A DNA stretch of 64,000 nucleotides. Origin: Ilyomonas sp963847085. GTDB lineage: Bacteria > Bacteroidota > Bacteroidia > Chitinophagales > Chitinophagaceae. The translations under genes and the position numbers were made by a program. Location of the stretch: positions 248,001 to 312,000 of the forward strand of contig CAWJYO010000004.1 of the NCBI GenBank assembly GCA_963847085.1, read 5' to 3'. The notes beneath the pieces were generated by a model that saw only the letters and a program-made list of their open reading frames with translations, had not been told where the DNA came from and made no database searches. Every line of letters starts with the position of its first letter. Position 1 is the stretch's first letter. Shown one piece after another: positions 19,590 through 28,350 of the stretch.

Positions 19590-22533
19590 ATGAAGTTATT
19601 TACCTTATTAGTTTTTATCTTTTTACTTCAGAGCGTTCAAGCGCAAACCAGTTACCTCATTTCAGGTAAAATCTATGATTCTACTTCTACATCTGGTTTG
19701 GCGGGTGCTACAGTAAAAGTAAAAGGTGCAAAAGGTGCAACAGCTACCAAAGAAGATGGTTCGTTCCAACTAAAAATTTCGCAAAAGCTGCCTATCACTT
19801 TGCTTATCAGTTATGTAGGTTACACCGATCAGGAGTTTACCGTTTCAAGCGAAAGTTCGCCCATTGCCATTGCTTTAAAAACCGAAGATATTTATGCCAA
19901 CCAGGTTGTGGTAACAGCTTCGCGTGTGGCAGAAAGCATTTTAAAATCACCGGTGGCCATTGAAAAGTTAAGTTTAACTACGCTTCAGCAAGCGCCGGCT
20001 CCGAGTTTTTATGATGCAATGGAAAACATCAAAGGTCTGCAGATGACCACATCGAGCCTAACTTTTAAAGTGCCTAACACAAGAGGTTTTAATATTCCCA
20101 ACAACTTCCGTTTTATGCAGTTGGTAGATGGTGTGGATATGCAGGCGGCCACACTGGGCGTGCCATTGGGCAACGCTATTGGACCTACGGAATTAGACAT
20201 CGAAAACGTAGAAGTAACGCCCGGTGCGGCTTCTGCGCTGTATGGTATGAATGCTATTAATGGTATGGCAAACCTGCTTACCAAAAGTCCTTTTAAATAC
20301 CAGGGTGTAAGTGTGTATCAGCGCACGGGCATTAACCATGTAGATGGCATTGATGCGCCGCCCAGCATTCTTACCGAATCGGCTGTGCGTTTTGCCAAAG
20401 CCTGGAACAACAAATTTGCTTTTAAAATCAATGCAAGTTATATGCAGGGAACGGATTGGCGAAGCAATACAATGCTTGATCAAAATCCTAATAATTTACC
20501 CAGTGCCAACCCTAAATTTCCTTCCTTAAACGGAAATAACAATGTAGCTTATGATGGCTGGAATAAGTATGGCGATGATGCGCTTGCTGGCAGTAATTTA
20601 TCATCTATTGGTGGCTTAACGATTGATGGAAAAACGACCCAGACCCTGCGCGTGGTAAGAACCGGCTATCGGGAAATAGATTTGGTTGACCCAAAAGTAA
20701 AGAACGCAAAGTTTGATGCTTCGTTGCATTACAAACCAAGTGAAAGCACCGAAGTGCAGTATGGCTACCGAATAGGAGAGATGGATGGCGTATTTCAGCG
20801 TGGCAATAAAGTAGCCTTACACAATGTAGTAGTGCAAAATCATAAGTTAGAATTGAAGGGAGCCAACTTTTTAATACGGGGTTATGTTTCGATTGAAAAC
20901 ACAGGACAGTCTTACAATTTAAAACCGCTGGCCGATAATCTTGATTTAAGAAGCGGCGGAAGCAGCAGCGTGTGGGCGGCCAAATACAAAACTGCGTTGC
21001 AGCAATATGCTACTAAGAATGGTGGCTTAACATCGGCAAATTTAGCGGCTGCCAATGTTTATGCAAGGCAGCAGGCCGATGCAGGTCGGGCCGAGCCTGG
21101 CACAGCTTATTTTAATGCTTTAAAAGACTCCATTATCGGCATCAACAACTGGGACATTAAATCGAGCCAAATACCTGATGCGCCGGCAACCGGAGGCGCT
21201 GCTTTGTGGCAAAGAAGCCGTATGTATCATGTGGAAGGACAATGGGATATCACTAACGCCATTAAAGTTGTGAATGTGTTGGTGGGCGCTGATGCACGCG
21301 TTTATCAGGTAATACCCGACGGAAACAATTTTGTTGATTTTTCCCGTCCTTTAAATGAACGAAACAAAACCGATTCTTCCACCGGCAACTTCGGACACGA
21401 TCTGTATTACAAGAAGTTTGGTGGCTTTGTGCAAGCTTCTAAAACCTTTTTCGACGAAAAGCTGAAGGTTTGGGCTTCGCTTCGCGGCGATTACAATCCG
21501 TACTTTACGGCGAAATTTACACCGCGTGTTTCTGCCGTTTATACGGTTGCTAAAAAGCACAATTTCAGAGCTACGTTTCAGCAGGGATACCGCTTTCCTT
21601 CTTTGTTTGAAGCCTTATCTTTTGTAAATAACGGAAGGGTTCGCCGCGTTGGCAGCCTGCCCTTTATCAACCAGGGTTTGGGTTATTTAAACAATAGTTA
21701 TTATCAAACTTCGGTTATTAAATTCAATTCTGTGGTATCTGCCGCGGGCAATACTGACTCGGCAGCATTGGCCAACCGCAATCTTTTGCAAAAAGCTGAT
21801 TTGCCCGATGCCCGGCCCGAAAAGATTACTTCGTTTGAAGTGGGTTACAAAAGTGTTTTGTTAGATAACAAACTGGTGATTGATATTGACGCTTACACCA
21901 ACACTTACAATGGATTTTTAGGACAGGTGCAGGTGTATGTTCCGCATGGTGAAACGATTGGCTCTGATGCTGCTGTTTTGGCAATGCTAGATAGAAACAG
22001 AGATCCGGCTGCTGCCCAAGATGCTACTTCTACATCGCTCCGGCAACGGCTGCCAGCAACGGACAGGACAGGTATCGGGTTTATACCAACGCCAAAAGTA
22101 ATTACGTGAATTATGGCACTTCCATCGGCATTAATTATAACTTTTATAAATCATACGTTGTTGCCGGTAATGCTAGTTTCAATAAGCTCAAATCGCAAAA
22201 TCCTAATGATATTTTTGTAACCGGTTTCAATACGCCTGATTGGGCAACCAGCTTATCTTTGGCAATCGTGCCGTTGCAAAAAATATAGGTTACAATGTGG
22301 TTTGGCGCTGGCAAAATTCGTTCAACTGGCAAAGTCCTTTGGTGAACGGAAACATTGCCTCATATTCTACTTTCGATGCGCAGGTAACGTTTAAAGCGCC
22401 CAAAATCAATACGGTTTTTAAAGCTGGTGGTTCTGATATTTTGAATCATCGCTACATTCAATATGCTGGTGGTCCAACCATTGGTGCGATATATTATTTA
22501 GCTATCACTTATGATTTGGGTTTTAATAAATAG
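19590..22533 (+). CDS. TonB-dependent receptor with carboxypeptidase-regulatory-like N-terminus (two frame breaks)
   Basis: About 980 codons after repair. Signal peptide 1-18 (ending SVQAQ). CarboxypepD_reg-like domain about 23-105 (SGKIYD, EDGSFQLKI). Plug domain about 110-230 (NTRGFNIPNNFRFMQLVDG, ALYGMNAINGMANLLTK). The rest is a 22-strand barrel. Two one-base deletions break it. Near 22021, GATGCTAC probably stands for GATGGCTAC; near 22255, TCTTTGGC stands for TCTTTTGGC. Each repair joins in-frame barrel sequence, ending TYDLGFNK at 22533. Imports a large ligand energised by TonB; no SusD partner is adjacent, so a siderophore, vitamin or peptide ligand is as likely as a glycan. Probable promoter about 60 bases upstream. 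Confidence 0.9.
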
Positions 22534-22600
22534 CATTATTCATTCTCAATCGTTTGGGCCATGCAGACCAGAAGTTAATAAGCCACATCAAGTGTTCTGT

Positions 22601-22653
22601 AATTAGCATAAGACCTATAAGGTTTCGCAAACCTTATAGGTCTTATGCTAATT
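22601..22653. repeat. REP-like perfect hairpin, 25-bp stem
   Basis: AATTAGCATAAGACCTATAAGGTTT pairs perfectly with its reverse complement across a 3-base loop (written here as arms 22601-22625 and 22629-22653). The core ACCTATAAGGT resembles intergenic palindromes that recur in Bacteroidota. It may also end the TonB receptor transcript, though no T-tract follows directly. Confidence 0.75.
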
Positions 22654-22670
22654 ATGCATCAAAAATTGAT

Positions 22671-22681
22671 GCAAAAACAAA
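22671..22681 (+). repeat. GCAAAAACAAA motif (exact)
   Basis: Sits 18 bases downstream of the REP-like hairpin and about 50 bases upstream of the Rrf2-gene promoter. Confidence 0.75.
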
Positions 22682-22726
22682 ACTTATTTCTCTCAATCGT
22701 TTGAAAAAGACTGTAAGTAAAGGGTT

Positions 22727-22759
22727 TTTGGCATCTTACAATGCGTGTTGCTATATTTG
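22727..22759 (+). promoter_or_regulatory. Bacteroidota-type promoter of the Rrf2 gene, apparently leaderless
   Basis: A -33 TTTG (22727-22730), a 21-base spacer and a perfect -7 TATATTTG (22752-22759) match the TTTG/TAnnTTTG consensus. The start codon at 22765 lies 5 bases past the -7 box, which would place transcription start at or next to the ATG. Confidence 0.55.
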
Positions 22760-22764
22760 CTTCA

Positions 22765-23229
22765 ATGCTTTCTAAGAAAACAAAATATGCTATTAATGCA
22801 CTGCGCTATCTTGCCAAGCAAGACACAAAAGAGCCGATTCAAATCAGCAAAATTGCTGAAAACGAGCGCATTCCGCGCAAATTTTTAGAAGCCATTTTGC
22901 TTGACCTTCGCAATGCAGGAATTTTAGGCAGCCGCAAAGGAAAAATGGGTGGTTATTTTTTGCAACAAAATCCCGACGACATTAACATTGCCGAAGTGGT
23001 GCGCTTGTTTGAAGGCGCTATTGCCTTGCTGCCTTGCGTGGCGCACAAATATTACCAGCGATGTGAAGAATGCACCGATGAAGCTACCTGCGGCATCAGA
23101 AGAGTGTTTGCGCATATTCGCAACGAAACCGTAGCGATGCTGAAAGATGCTACATTAAGCAAAATTGTGCAACAGGAAAAAGACCTGGAAGCAGAGCAGC
23201 AGGAAATAGTGGCAAAACCAAACTCATAA
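22765..23229 (+). CDS. Rrf2-family transcriptional regulator with four-cysteine cluster region
   Basis: 154 aa from ATG 22765. MLSKKTKYAINALRYLA is the canonical Rrf2 beginning; the frame is open further upstream but that would precede the promoter. N-terminal winged helix (about 1-65, with RKGKMGGY in the wing). The dimerisation helix is followed by Cys91, Cys100, Cys103 and Cys109, compatible with an Fe-S or redox-sensing site as in IscR, NsrR and RsrR, although the spacing differs from IscR (92, 98, 104). Probably senses Fe-S status, NO or sulfur supply; the target is not evident. The aminotransferase gene follows 152 bases later on the same strand. Confidence 0.85.
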   Translation: MLSKKTKYAINALRYLAKQDTKEPIQISKIAENERIPRKFLEAILLDLRNAGILGSRKGKMGGYFLQQNPDDINIAEVVRLFEGAIALLPCVAHKYYQRCEECTDEATCGIRRVFAHIRNETVAMLKDATLSKIVQQEKDLEAEQQEIVAKPNS

Positions 23230-23381
23230 TTTAATACAACTCTTTTTTGGTTTTATAAGAAATCTTTGCTGAAAACCATTTGGAATAAACAAATTTGCCA
23301 ATCTGTTTATTCAACCTTAAACATAACAGAATTCATACTTCTTAATCGCTACATTTGCGCCGCAAATTTTATAATATCATT

Positions 23382-24574
23382 ATGCACATATCTTCTTTAT
23401 TAAATCGCTTTGCCGAACCTGAAACTTTAAAGATGGCAAAGTTGGGACGTGAACTTCGCGCCAAAGGAATTGATGTTATTGACCTGAGTTTGGGCGAGCC
23501 TGATTTTGATACGCCGCAACACATTAAAGATGCAGCCATTAAAGCCATTGCCGATAACTGGAGCCACTATACGCCTGTAGCTGGTTTTCCCGATTTGCGC
23601 GAAGCTGTTTGTTTCAAATTAAAACGCGATAACAACCTCGATTACAAACCTGAAAATATCATTGCTTCAACTGGTGCGAAGCAAAGCTTATGCAATGTGA
23701 TTTTAGCTTTGGTGGATGATGACGACGAAGTGATTATTCCAACACCTTACTGGGTAACGTACAGCGAGCTTGTAAAAATTGCGCGTGGTAAAGTGGTGGA
23801 AATTCATACCACAACAGAAAGTGGTTTTAAAATTACACCGCAGCAATTAGAAGAAGCTATTACCGATAAAACCAAAGTGTTTCTTTTTTCATCGCCTTGC
23901 AACCCAAGCGGCGCAGTGTATAGCAAAGAAGAACTGGAAGCTTTAAAAGATGTGTTTTTAAAGCATCCTGACATTACCATTCTGGCGGATGAAATTTACG
24001 AATACATCAATTTTGTTGGGGCGCATGAAAGCATTGCACAATTTCCGGAATTGAAAGAAAGAGTTGTTGTAATTAATGGTTTAAGTAAAGGCTTTGCAAT
24101 GACCGGCTGGCGACTTGGTTACATTGCTGCCAATACAGAAATTGTAAAGGCTTGCGAAAAGCTGCAAGGTCAGTTTACAAGCGCTACCTGTTCCATCACA
24201 CAAAAGGCCGCTGTAACTGCACTAACAACCGATTTACGGCCAAGCATGGAAATGGTAGAAGAGTTTGCCCGCCGCAGAAAAAGAGTGATGGAACTGGTAA
24301 AAGAAGTGCCCGGTATCGAATGCTTTGAGCCGGAAGGAGCGTTTTATATTTTTCCTGATGTGTCGTTCTTACTATGGTAAAAGAGATGGCGAAACATACT
24401 ATTCGTAATGCTGCCGATTTCAGCATGTATTTGCTGAATACGGCGCATGTTTCTTCTGTTATGGGAGATGCTTTTGGCGAGCCGAAATGTGTGCGTTTTT
24501 CGTTTGCCAATAACATGCAGAACATTGAGAAGGGATGGGCAAGAATTAAAGAAGCCCTTGCCAAATTGAAGTAA
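23382..24574 (+). CDS. Class I/II PLP-dependent aminotransferase, aspartate aminotransferase-like (two frame breaks)
   Basis: About 397 codons after repair. ATG 23382 (MHISSLLNRFAEPETLKMAKLGREL) is preferred to an in-frame TTG 27 bases earlier. Fold-type I signatures: GEPDFDTP, substrate region WVTYSELVK, CNPSGAVYSKEEL, PLP Schiff-base Lys in GLSKGFAMTGWRLGY. An extra T near 24367 (GTGTCGTTCTTAC) and an extra A near 24405 (GAAACATACTATT for GAAACTACTATT) shift the frame. Removing both yields FPDVSSYYGKRDGETTIRN, the expected continuation, and the C-terminus ends KEALAKLK. Transfers amino groups between aspartate and 2-oxoglutarate; prephenate activity cannot be excluded. A TACATTTG -7-like box sits at 23350. 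Confidence 0.85.
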
Positions 24575-24588
24575 AAACAAACCTATCA

Positions 24589-24621
24589 AAAAGCCCGCTG
24601 TTACTGCAACAGCGGGCTTTT
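24589..24621 (+). terminator. Intrinsic terminator (convergent, bidirectional)
   Basis: 14-bp stem AAAAGCCCGCTGTT / AACAGCGGGCTTTT with a 5-base loop, between the aminotransferase stop and the convergent lipoprotein gene. The stop codon itself begins a motif variant, TAAAAACAAACC. Confidence 0.85.
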
Positions 24622-24640
24622 GTTTTGTGCAAATATTGCC

Positions 24641-25438
24641 TTAGTAATAATATCGTTTGATTGCAACATACCCATTGCTAAGCGTTGCCTGATCCATTGT
24701 CAATCGGTTCTTATTGTCGAATGTATAAACGTGAGTGGCAGTTTGCGTTTGGCCGCTCATTAGGCCAGTAACAACATCGGGCAAATATTTCGACTGGTTC
24801 TGATAGTTCAATCCAATGTTTAAATTGTTTACAACATGATTGGAATACGTAGAAGTAGTAACGGTAGAATCGTCGGGCGAATCTAAATACCTGTCTACCT
24901 CTCTAATCACATCATTATTATTATCGTAGGTATAAGTGTCGGTTTCTGATAGTGAAGAACCAATTGTAGAGGAGTAATCGTAGCTGTTCATCTGAATTAA
25001 CCGCCTGCTTGCATCGTAGGTATATTTCTCTGTAAACGTATCACCTTCATTATTGTATTGATATGTGCTGTCAGTAAAAGAAAAGCTGTTTAAATAAACA
25101 TTTTCATGGGTTTGCAGTGAGCCATTATCGTATTGATCCAATGAAATAGAATTGCCGTTGTATTGATACATGAGTTGAAGCCCATTGGCTGAATCAAGTT
25201 GTATCATGCTTATCAATCTTCCTTTATTATCATAGCTCAACGCAAATGAATCTCTTGCATGTTGGTCGGGCGCACTCACCTGATACAAATCTTCGGTGTA
25301 GGTTTTCACCAGCGGAGAATTGTTGTTATTCGATGTGCTATCACCGGCTCCGTTTACATAATCCGGAATATCTTTTTGGCAGGAGCAAAAAAGAAGGGCA
25401 AAAACAAAAATAAAACCGGATAAGGCAGTTAGTTTCAT
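24641..25438 (-). CDS. Lipoprotein with YD-repeat-like segments
   Basis: 265 aa. Signal peptide with lipobox LFCSC (lipidated Cys at 18 or 20), so it is probably anchored in a membrane. The mature part is rich in Tyr, Asp, Asn and Ser, with repeats such as YDNKGRLISM, YDASRRLIQM, YDNNNDVIRE and FDNKNRLTMD. These are degenerate YD/RHS-type repeats of about 20-40 residues expected to form a beta structure. No enzymatic motif. The signal peptide codons for FVFAL contain an exact copy of the window-wide motif (25398). Function unknown. Confidence 0.75.
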   Translation of the reverse strand: MKLTALSGFIFVFALLFCSCQKDIPDYVNGAGDSTSNNNNSPLVKTYTEDLYQVSAPDQHARDSFALSYDNKGRLISMIQLDSANGLQLMYQYNGNSISLDQYDNGSLQTHENVYLNSFSFTDSTYQYNNEGDTFTEKYTYDASRRLIQMNSYDYSSTIGSSLSETDTYTYDNNNDVIREVDRYLDSPDDSTVTTSTYSNHVVNNLNIGLNYQNQSKYLPDVVTGLMSGQTQTATHVYTFDNKNRLTMDQATLSNGYVAIKRYYY

Positions 25439-25863
25439 AAATAAAGTTGATGTAAAACACGGTAATTGCTAAATTGAAGATAAGCCGTTTTACAATTGAA
25501 TAATGGGTTATAAAAATTTCATTTGTATAACCTGATTTCTTCAAACATACAACCCTTGGATTCAAGCCGTATTTTTCTTTTTTATGAATAAAAAAAGTGT
25601 ATTACGAGTCTCCTTTTTTAATGAAAAACACTTTTATTTTTTTACTATTTCTACTTTCCTGCTGGGTAAAAAGCAAAGGCAAGAGTTGGCTTTTTGTTTT
25701 GCGCAATTTTGATAAGTTAATAGATTGATAATCAATATAAAAATGAAGAGAATGAAATTCGATTATCCATCGGTTTCCAGGCTAATATTCACAACAAAAC
25801 TTTCACATTTTTTCTTTTCTTTCATACTAAAAAATTTGGTAAATTTGGGTACAATTTAAGGTT
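25439..25863. other. Intergenic region upstream of the ERF gene
   Basis: A/T-rich. Contains one candidate small ORF (25621-25728, listed separately), a motif variant TTTTTGTTTTGCGC near 25693, and TAAATTTG at 25840-25847, a match to the -7 promoter consensus 17 bases upstream of the ERF start. Confidence 0.4.
25621..25728 (+). CDS. Candidate 35-aa small secreted or lipoprotein peptide
   Basis: ATG to TGA, beginning MKNTFIFLLFLLSCWVKSKG. It has a hydrophobic N-terminus with a possible lipobox (LLSC) and a short tail (RNFDKLID). No relatives recognised, and the A/T-rich composition makes a chance ORF quite possible. A variant of the window-wide motif lies in its codons for FVLR. Confidence 0.22.
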   Translation: MKNTFIFLLFLLSCWVKSKGKSWLFVLRNFDKLID

Positions 25864-26466
25864 ATGGAAAAATCACAATCAATCGTTCACATCGCAAAGG
25901 CTCTTTGCGACTTTCATTCAAAAATGGGTAAGATAGGCAAAGACGCTACCAACCCATTTTTCAACAGCAAATATGCTACGTTGAGCAACATTCTGGAAGC
26001 GATAAAAACGCCTTTGATAGAAAGCGGTTTATCGTTTACACAGTTTCCAACCGGACAGAATGGTTTAACTACGGTTCTCATGCACGTTGAAAGCGGCGAG
26101 TACATGCAGACGGATTATTTTATGAACCCAAGCAAAAACGATCCGCAGGCGCAAGGCAGCGCCATCAGCTATATGCGTCGTTACGCTTTAGCCGCTGTGT
26201 TAGGCTTAAACATTGACGACGATGATGACGCCAATGCTGCCACTCATGGTGCTTCCTCACCTGCTGAAACGACGGCTGCAAGCAAAACGGCAACTGCCGA
26301 CAAGCCCTGGCTCAATCAGGATTCAAAGGTGTATGAAAAGATCATTGACCGTTTGAAAAAGAAAACAACCAGCATTGATCAAATTGCACAACATTTTCGC
26401 CTGAGCAAACAGGTTCGTGCATCGTTGCAAACCGTTGTTAACAGCGTAGCTTATTCTGATAATTAA
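25864..26466 (+). CDS. ERF-family single-strand annealing protein
   Basis: 200 aa. Matches the ERF superfamily (essential recombination function of phage P22 type). The N-terminal helix is followed by GKDATNPFFNSKYATLSNIL, then FTQFPTGQNGLTTVLMH, and QAQGSAISYMRRYALAAVLGL, the conserved SAISYxRRYxL core. An acidic run (DDDDDAN, about 119-125) and a short C-terminal helical domain follow. ERF proteins anneal complementary ssDNA for recombination and are mostly found in phages and prophages. Here the gene stands alone, flanked by its own terminator and ordinary metabolic genes. It may be a domesticated recombinase, or a remnant of a lost prophage. Confidence 0.87.
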   Translation: MEKSQSIVHIAKALCDFHSKMGKIGKDATNPFFNSKYATLSNILEAIKTPLIESGLSFTQFPTGQNGLTTVLMHVESGEYMQTDYFMNPSKNDPQAQGSAISYMRRYALAAVLGLNIDDDDDANAATHGASSPAETTAASKTATADKPWLNQDSKVYEKIIDRLKKKTTSIDQIAQHFRLSKQVRASLQTVVNSVAYSDN

Positions 26467-26495
26467 GGGTATTGTTTCTACAGATAGGATAAGTC

Positions 26496-26526
26496 AATCC
26501 CGGCATAAACTGCACGGGATTTTTTA
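26496..26526 (+). terminator. Intrinsic terminator of the ERF gene
   Basis: 7-bp stem AATCCCG / CGGGATT with a 12-base loop and a following T-tract, 30 bases after the ERF stop. Confidence 0.7.
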
Positions 26527-26550
26527 TTTAAATGAATGGCATAAAATAGT

Positions 26551-26600
26551 GCAAAAACAAAAGGTGCTTGCAAACTTGTTGCAAGCACCTTTGTTTTTGC
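26551..26600. terminator. Bidirectional hairpin built from two inverted GCAAAAACAAA motifs
   Basis: Both ends are exact motif copies (26551-26561 and, inverted, 26590-26600) and the stem continues through GGTGCTTGCAA, giving about 22 paired bases with a single bulged A. It separates the converging ERF and cytochrome c genes. The arrangement mirrors uptake sequences of Haemophilus and Neisseria, which often occur as inverted pairs in terminators. Confidence 0.8.
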
Positions 26601-26613
26601 AGCAATTATACTT

Positions 26614-27015
26614 CTACTTTAATGACGCTCTAACTGCTTTTACATCAGCAGCCGAAACCGCGCCTGCTTTATTACCCCAATTACTACGAATATAAGTGAG
26701 CACTTTTGCCAATTCATCATCTTTCAGTGCGGATTGAGGCGGCATATTGTTGTTGTAATAATTGCCATCAATCGGAACTTTTTCTTCACCGCTGCCCCGC
26801 AAAACCCAGGTAATTAAGGTTTTTGTGTCGCCGGTTACATAAGACGTGTTAATCAATGGCGGATTGAGTTTCGGAACTCCTTTTCCGTCCTGCTGATGAC
26901 AGGTAAGGCAATACTTTACATATACATCTTTACCTGTTGGAGAAGAGGATTTCGTTTGAGAAAAAACAGAACCGCTGATTAAAAAAAGGGACAAAAACAA
27001 ACTTAGATATTTCAT
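26614..27015 (-). CDS. Periplasmic c-type cytochrome
   Basis: 133 aa. Signal peptide 1-19 (ending VFSQ). One haem-binding CLTCH (36-40) and a likely axial Met in NNNMPPQ. Class I monohaem cytochrome. It lies 18 bases downstream of the quinoprotein dehydrogenase gene on the same strand, so it probably accepts that enzyme's electrons and passes them to the respiratory chain. Confidence 0.88.
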   Translation of the reverse strand: MKYLSLFLSLFLISGSVFSQTKSSSPTGKDVYVKYCLTCHQQDGKGVPKLNPPLINTSYVTGDTKTLITWVLRGSGEEKVPIDGNYYNNNMPPQSALKDDELAKVLTYIRSNWGNKAGAVSAADVKAVRASLK

Positions 27016-27033
27016 AAAAGATAGAGAAAGAAA

Positions 27034-28326
27034 TTATTTTTTATAAGAAATGCGATAAACAGTTCCACCCTGATCATCGCTTACATACAACGAGCCATCA
27101 GGACCTTGCGCTAAACCGCAAGGACGATGTTTTGCACTGCCAGGTTGCATAAATTCGGCACCACCGGCAAAGCCATCGGCAAATACTTCCCAATCGCCGC
27201 TGGGCTTGCCGTTTTTAAAAGGCACAAATGCTACCAAATAACCTTTTTGCGGTTCAGGTGAACGGTTCCACGAACCATGAAACGCAATGAAGGCGCCGTT
27301 TTTATATTTTTCAGGAAACTGGTTTCCTGTATAAAACAATAAACCATCCGGTGCCATGTGTCCTGGAAAAGCGTCCACAGGATTTAGGTATTTGCTATCA
27401 GCTTCTTTCTTTCCATCACCACCATATTCAGGGCATACCAATTTCTTTTTTTGTATCCAATCATAATACATATAAGGCCATCCTGCATTGTCGCCCTGGT
27501 GCAATTCATACATGCACTCGGCGGGCAATTCTGCGCTTTGTTTTGTAGTATAATATTCTGGGAATGTAGTGCTCAGGTTGTCGCGGCCATGCTGCATTAC
27601 AAACAAAGTATTAGTGGTATTGTTCCAGTCAAGTCCAACCACATTGCGCAAGCCTGAAGTATAGCGAACGCCATCACTGTACGTTTGGTTCAGTTTATCA
27701 GCTTTAAACTTCCATATTGCGGCGGTTGAATCGAGCAGCGGACAAGGCATTTGGCCCTTCTTTTCATTGCCGCGTTCGGCGCAAATATTAGAAGGCGCAC
27801 CAATATTTACATACAGATTTCCATCGTTATCCAAAGCCAAAGATTTGGAGCTATGATGATGCCGGTTAATTAATCCGGTTACAATTTTTTCAGGCAGTGC
27901 ACCATTGGCAACTTTGCCATCGGCATCTAATTTATAACGATACACATCGTTATCGGAAGAGGCATATAAATAGCCGTTCTTTACCAAAAGTCCGGTGCCG
28001 CCATAATCACCGAAACCGGTAGTGGTTTCAGCTTTGCCGTCTTTGTCCGGATGAATGAATACGATGCCTTTACCATTTACATTGCCATCTATTTTTACAT
28101 ACAAATCACCTTCGGGTGTAGCAGCTATATGCCGCGCCGTGCCTAAGTTTGAGGCAACTACAATGGCAGAAAAACCAGAAGGCAGGTTCAGCCCGGCATT
28201 ACCCGCATTGGCTTCAACAGCAGGCTTTTTTTTGCTTGAAGAGTCCTTGTTGCCGGTAGCAAACGAAGTGCATGCACACATGGCAGACAATAATAATAGA
28301 AAGACTTTTGTTTTGATGAATTTCAT
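27034..28326 (-). CDS. PQQ-type sugar (glucose/sorbosone-like) dehydrogenase
   Basis: 430 aa, exported. The N-terminal signal contains two possible lipobox cysteines (SAMCACTS). Six-bladed propeller of the soluble glucose/sorbosone dehydrogenase type. It shows GFSAIVVASNLGTARHIA, HHHSSKSLALDNDGNLYVNIG, LRNVVGLDW, LFVMQHGRD, and near the C-terminus RPCGLAQGPDGSLYVSDDQGGTVYRI, the usual final blade. The enzyme oxidises an aldose or related sugar in the periplasm with PQQ; the substrate is not fixed by the sequence. It forms an operon with the cytochrome c gene just downstream. Confidence 0.85.
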   Translation of the reverse strand: MKFIKTKVFLLLLSAMCACTSFATGNKDSSSKKKPAVEANAGNAGLNLPSGFSAIVVASNLGTARHIAATPEGDLYVKIDGNVNGKGIVFIHPDKDGKAETTTGFGDYGGTGLLVKNGYLYASSDNDVYRYKLDADGKVANGALPEKIVTGLINRHHHSSKSLALDNDGNLYVNIGAPSNICAERGNEKKGQMPCPLLDSTAAIWKFKADKLNQTYSDGVRYTSGLRNVVGLDWNNTTNTLFVMQHGRDNLSTTFPEYYTTKQSAELPAECMYELHQGDNAGWPYMYYDWIQKKKLVCPEYGGDGKKEADSKYLNPVDAFPGHMAPDGLLFYTGNQFPEKYKNGAFIAFHGSWNRSPEPQKGYLVAFVPFKNGKPSGDWEVFADGFAGGAEFMQPGSAKHRPCGLAQGPDGSLYVSDDQGGTVYRISYKK

Positions 28327-28350
28327 AAAAAGGTTCTTAAAAATGAGTGT

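Noticed and set aside
25864..26466. Prophage region around the ERF gene
   Set aside because: No integrase next to it, no capsid, tail or lysis genes, and the neighbours are metabolic. XerC/D at 18.3 kb is the chromosomal type and is 7 kb away.
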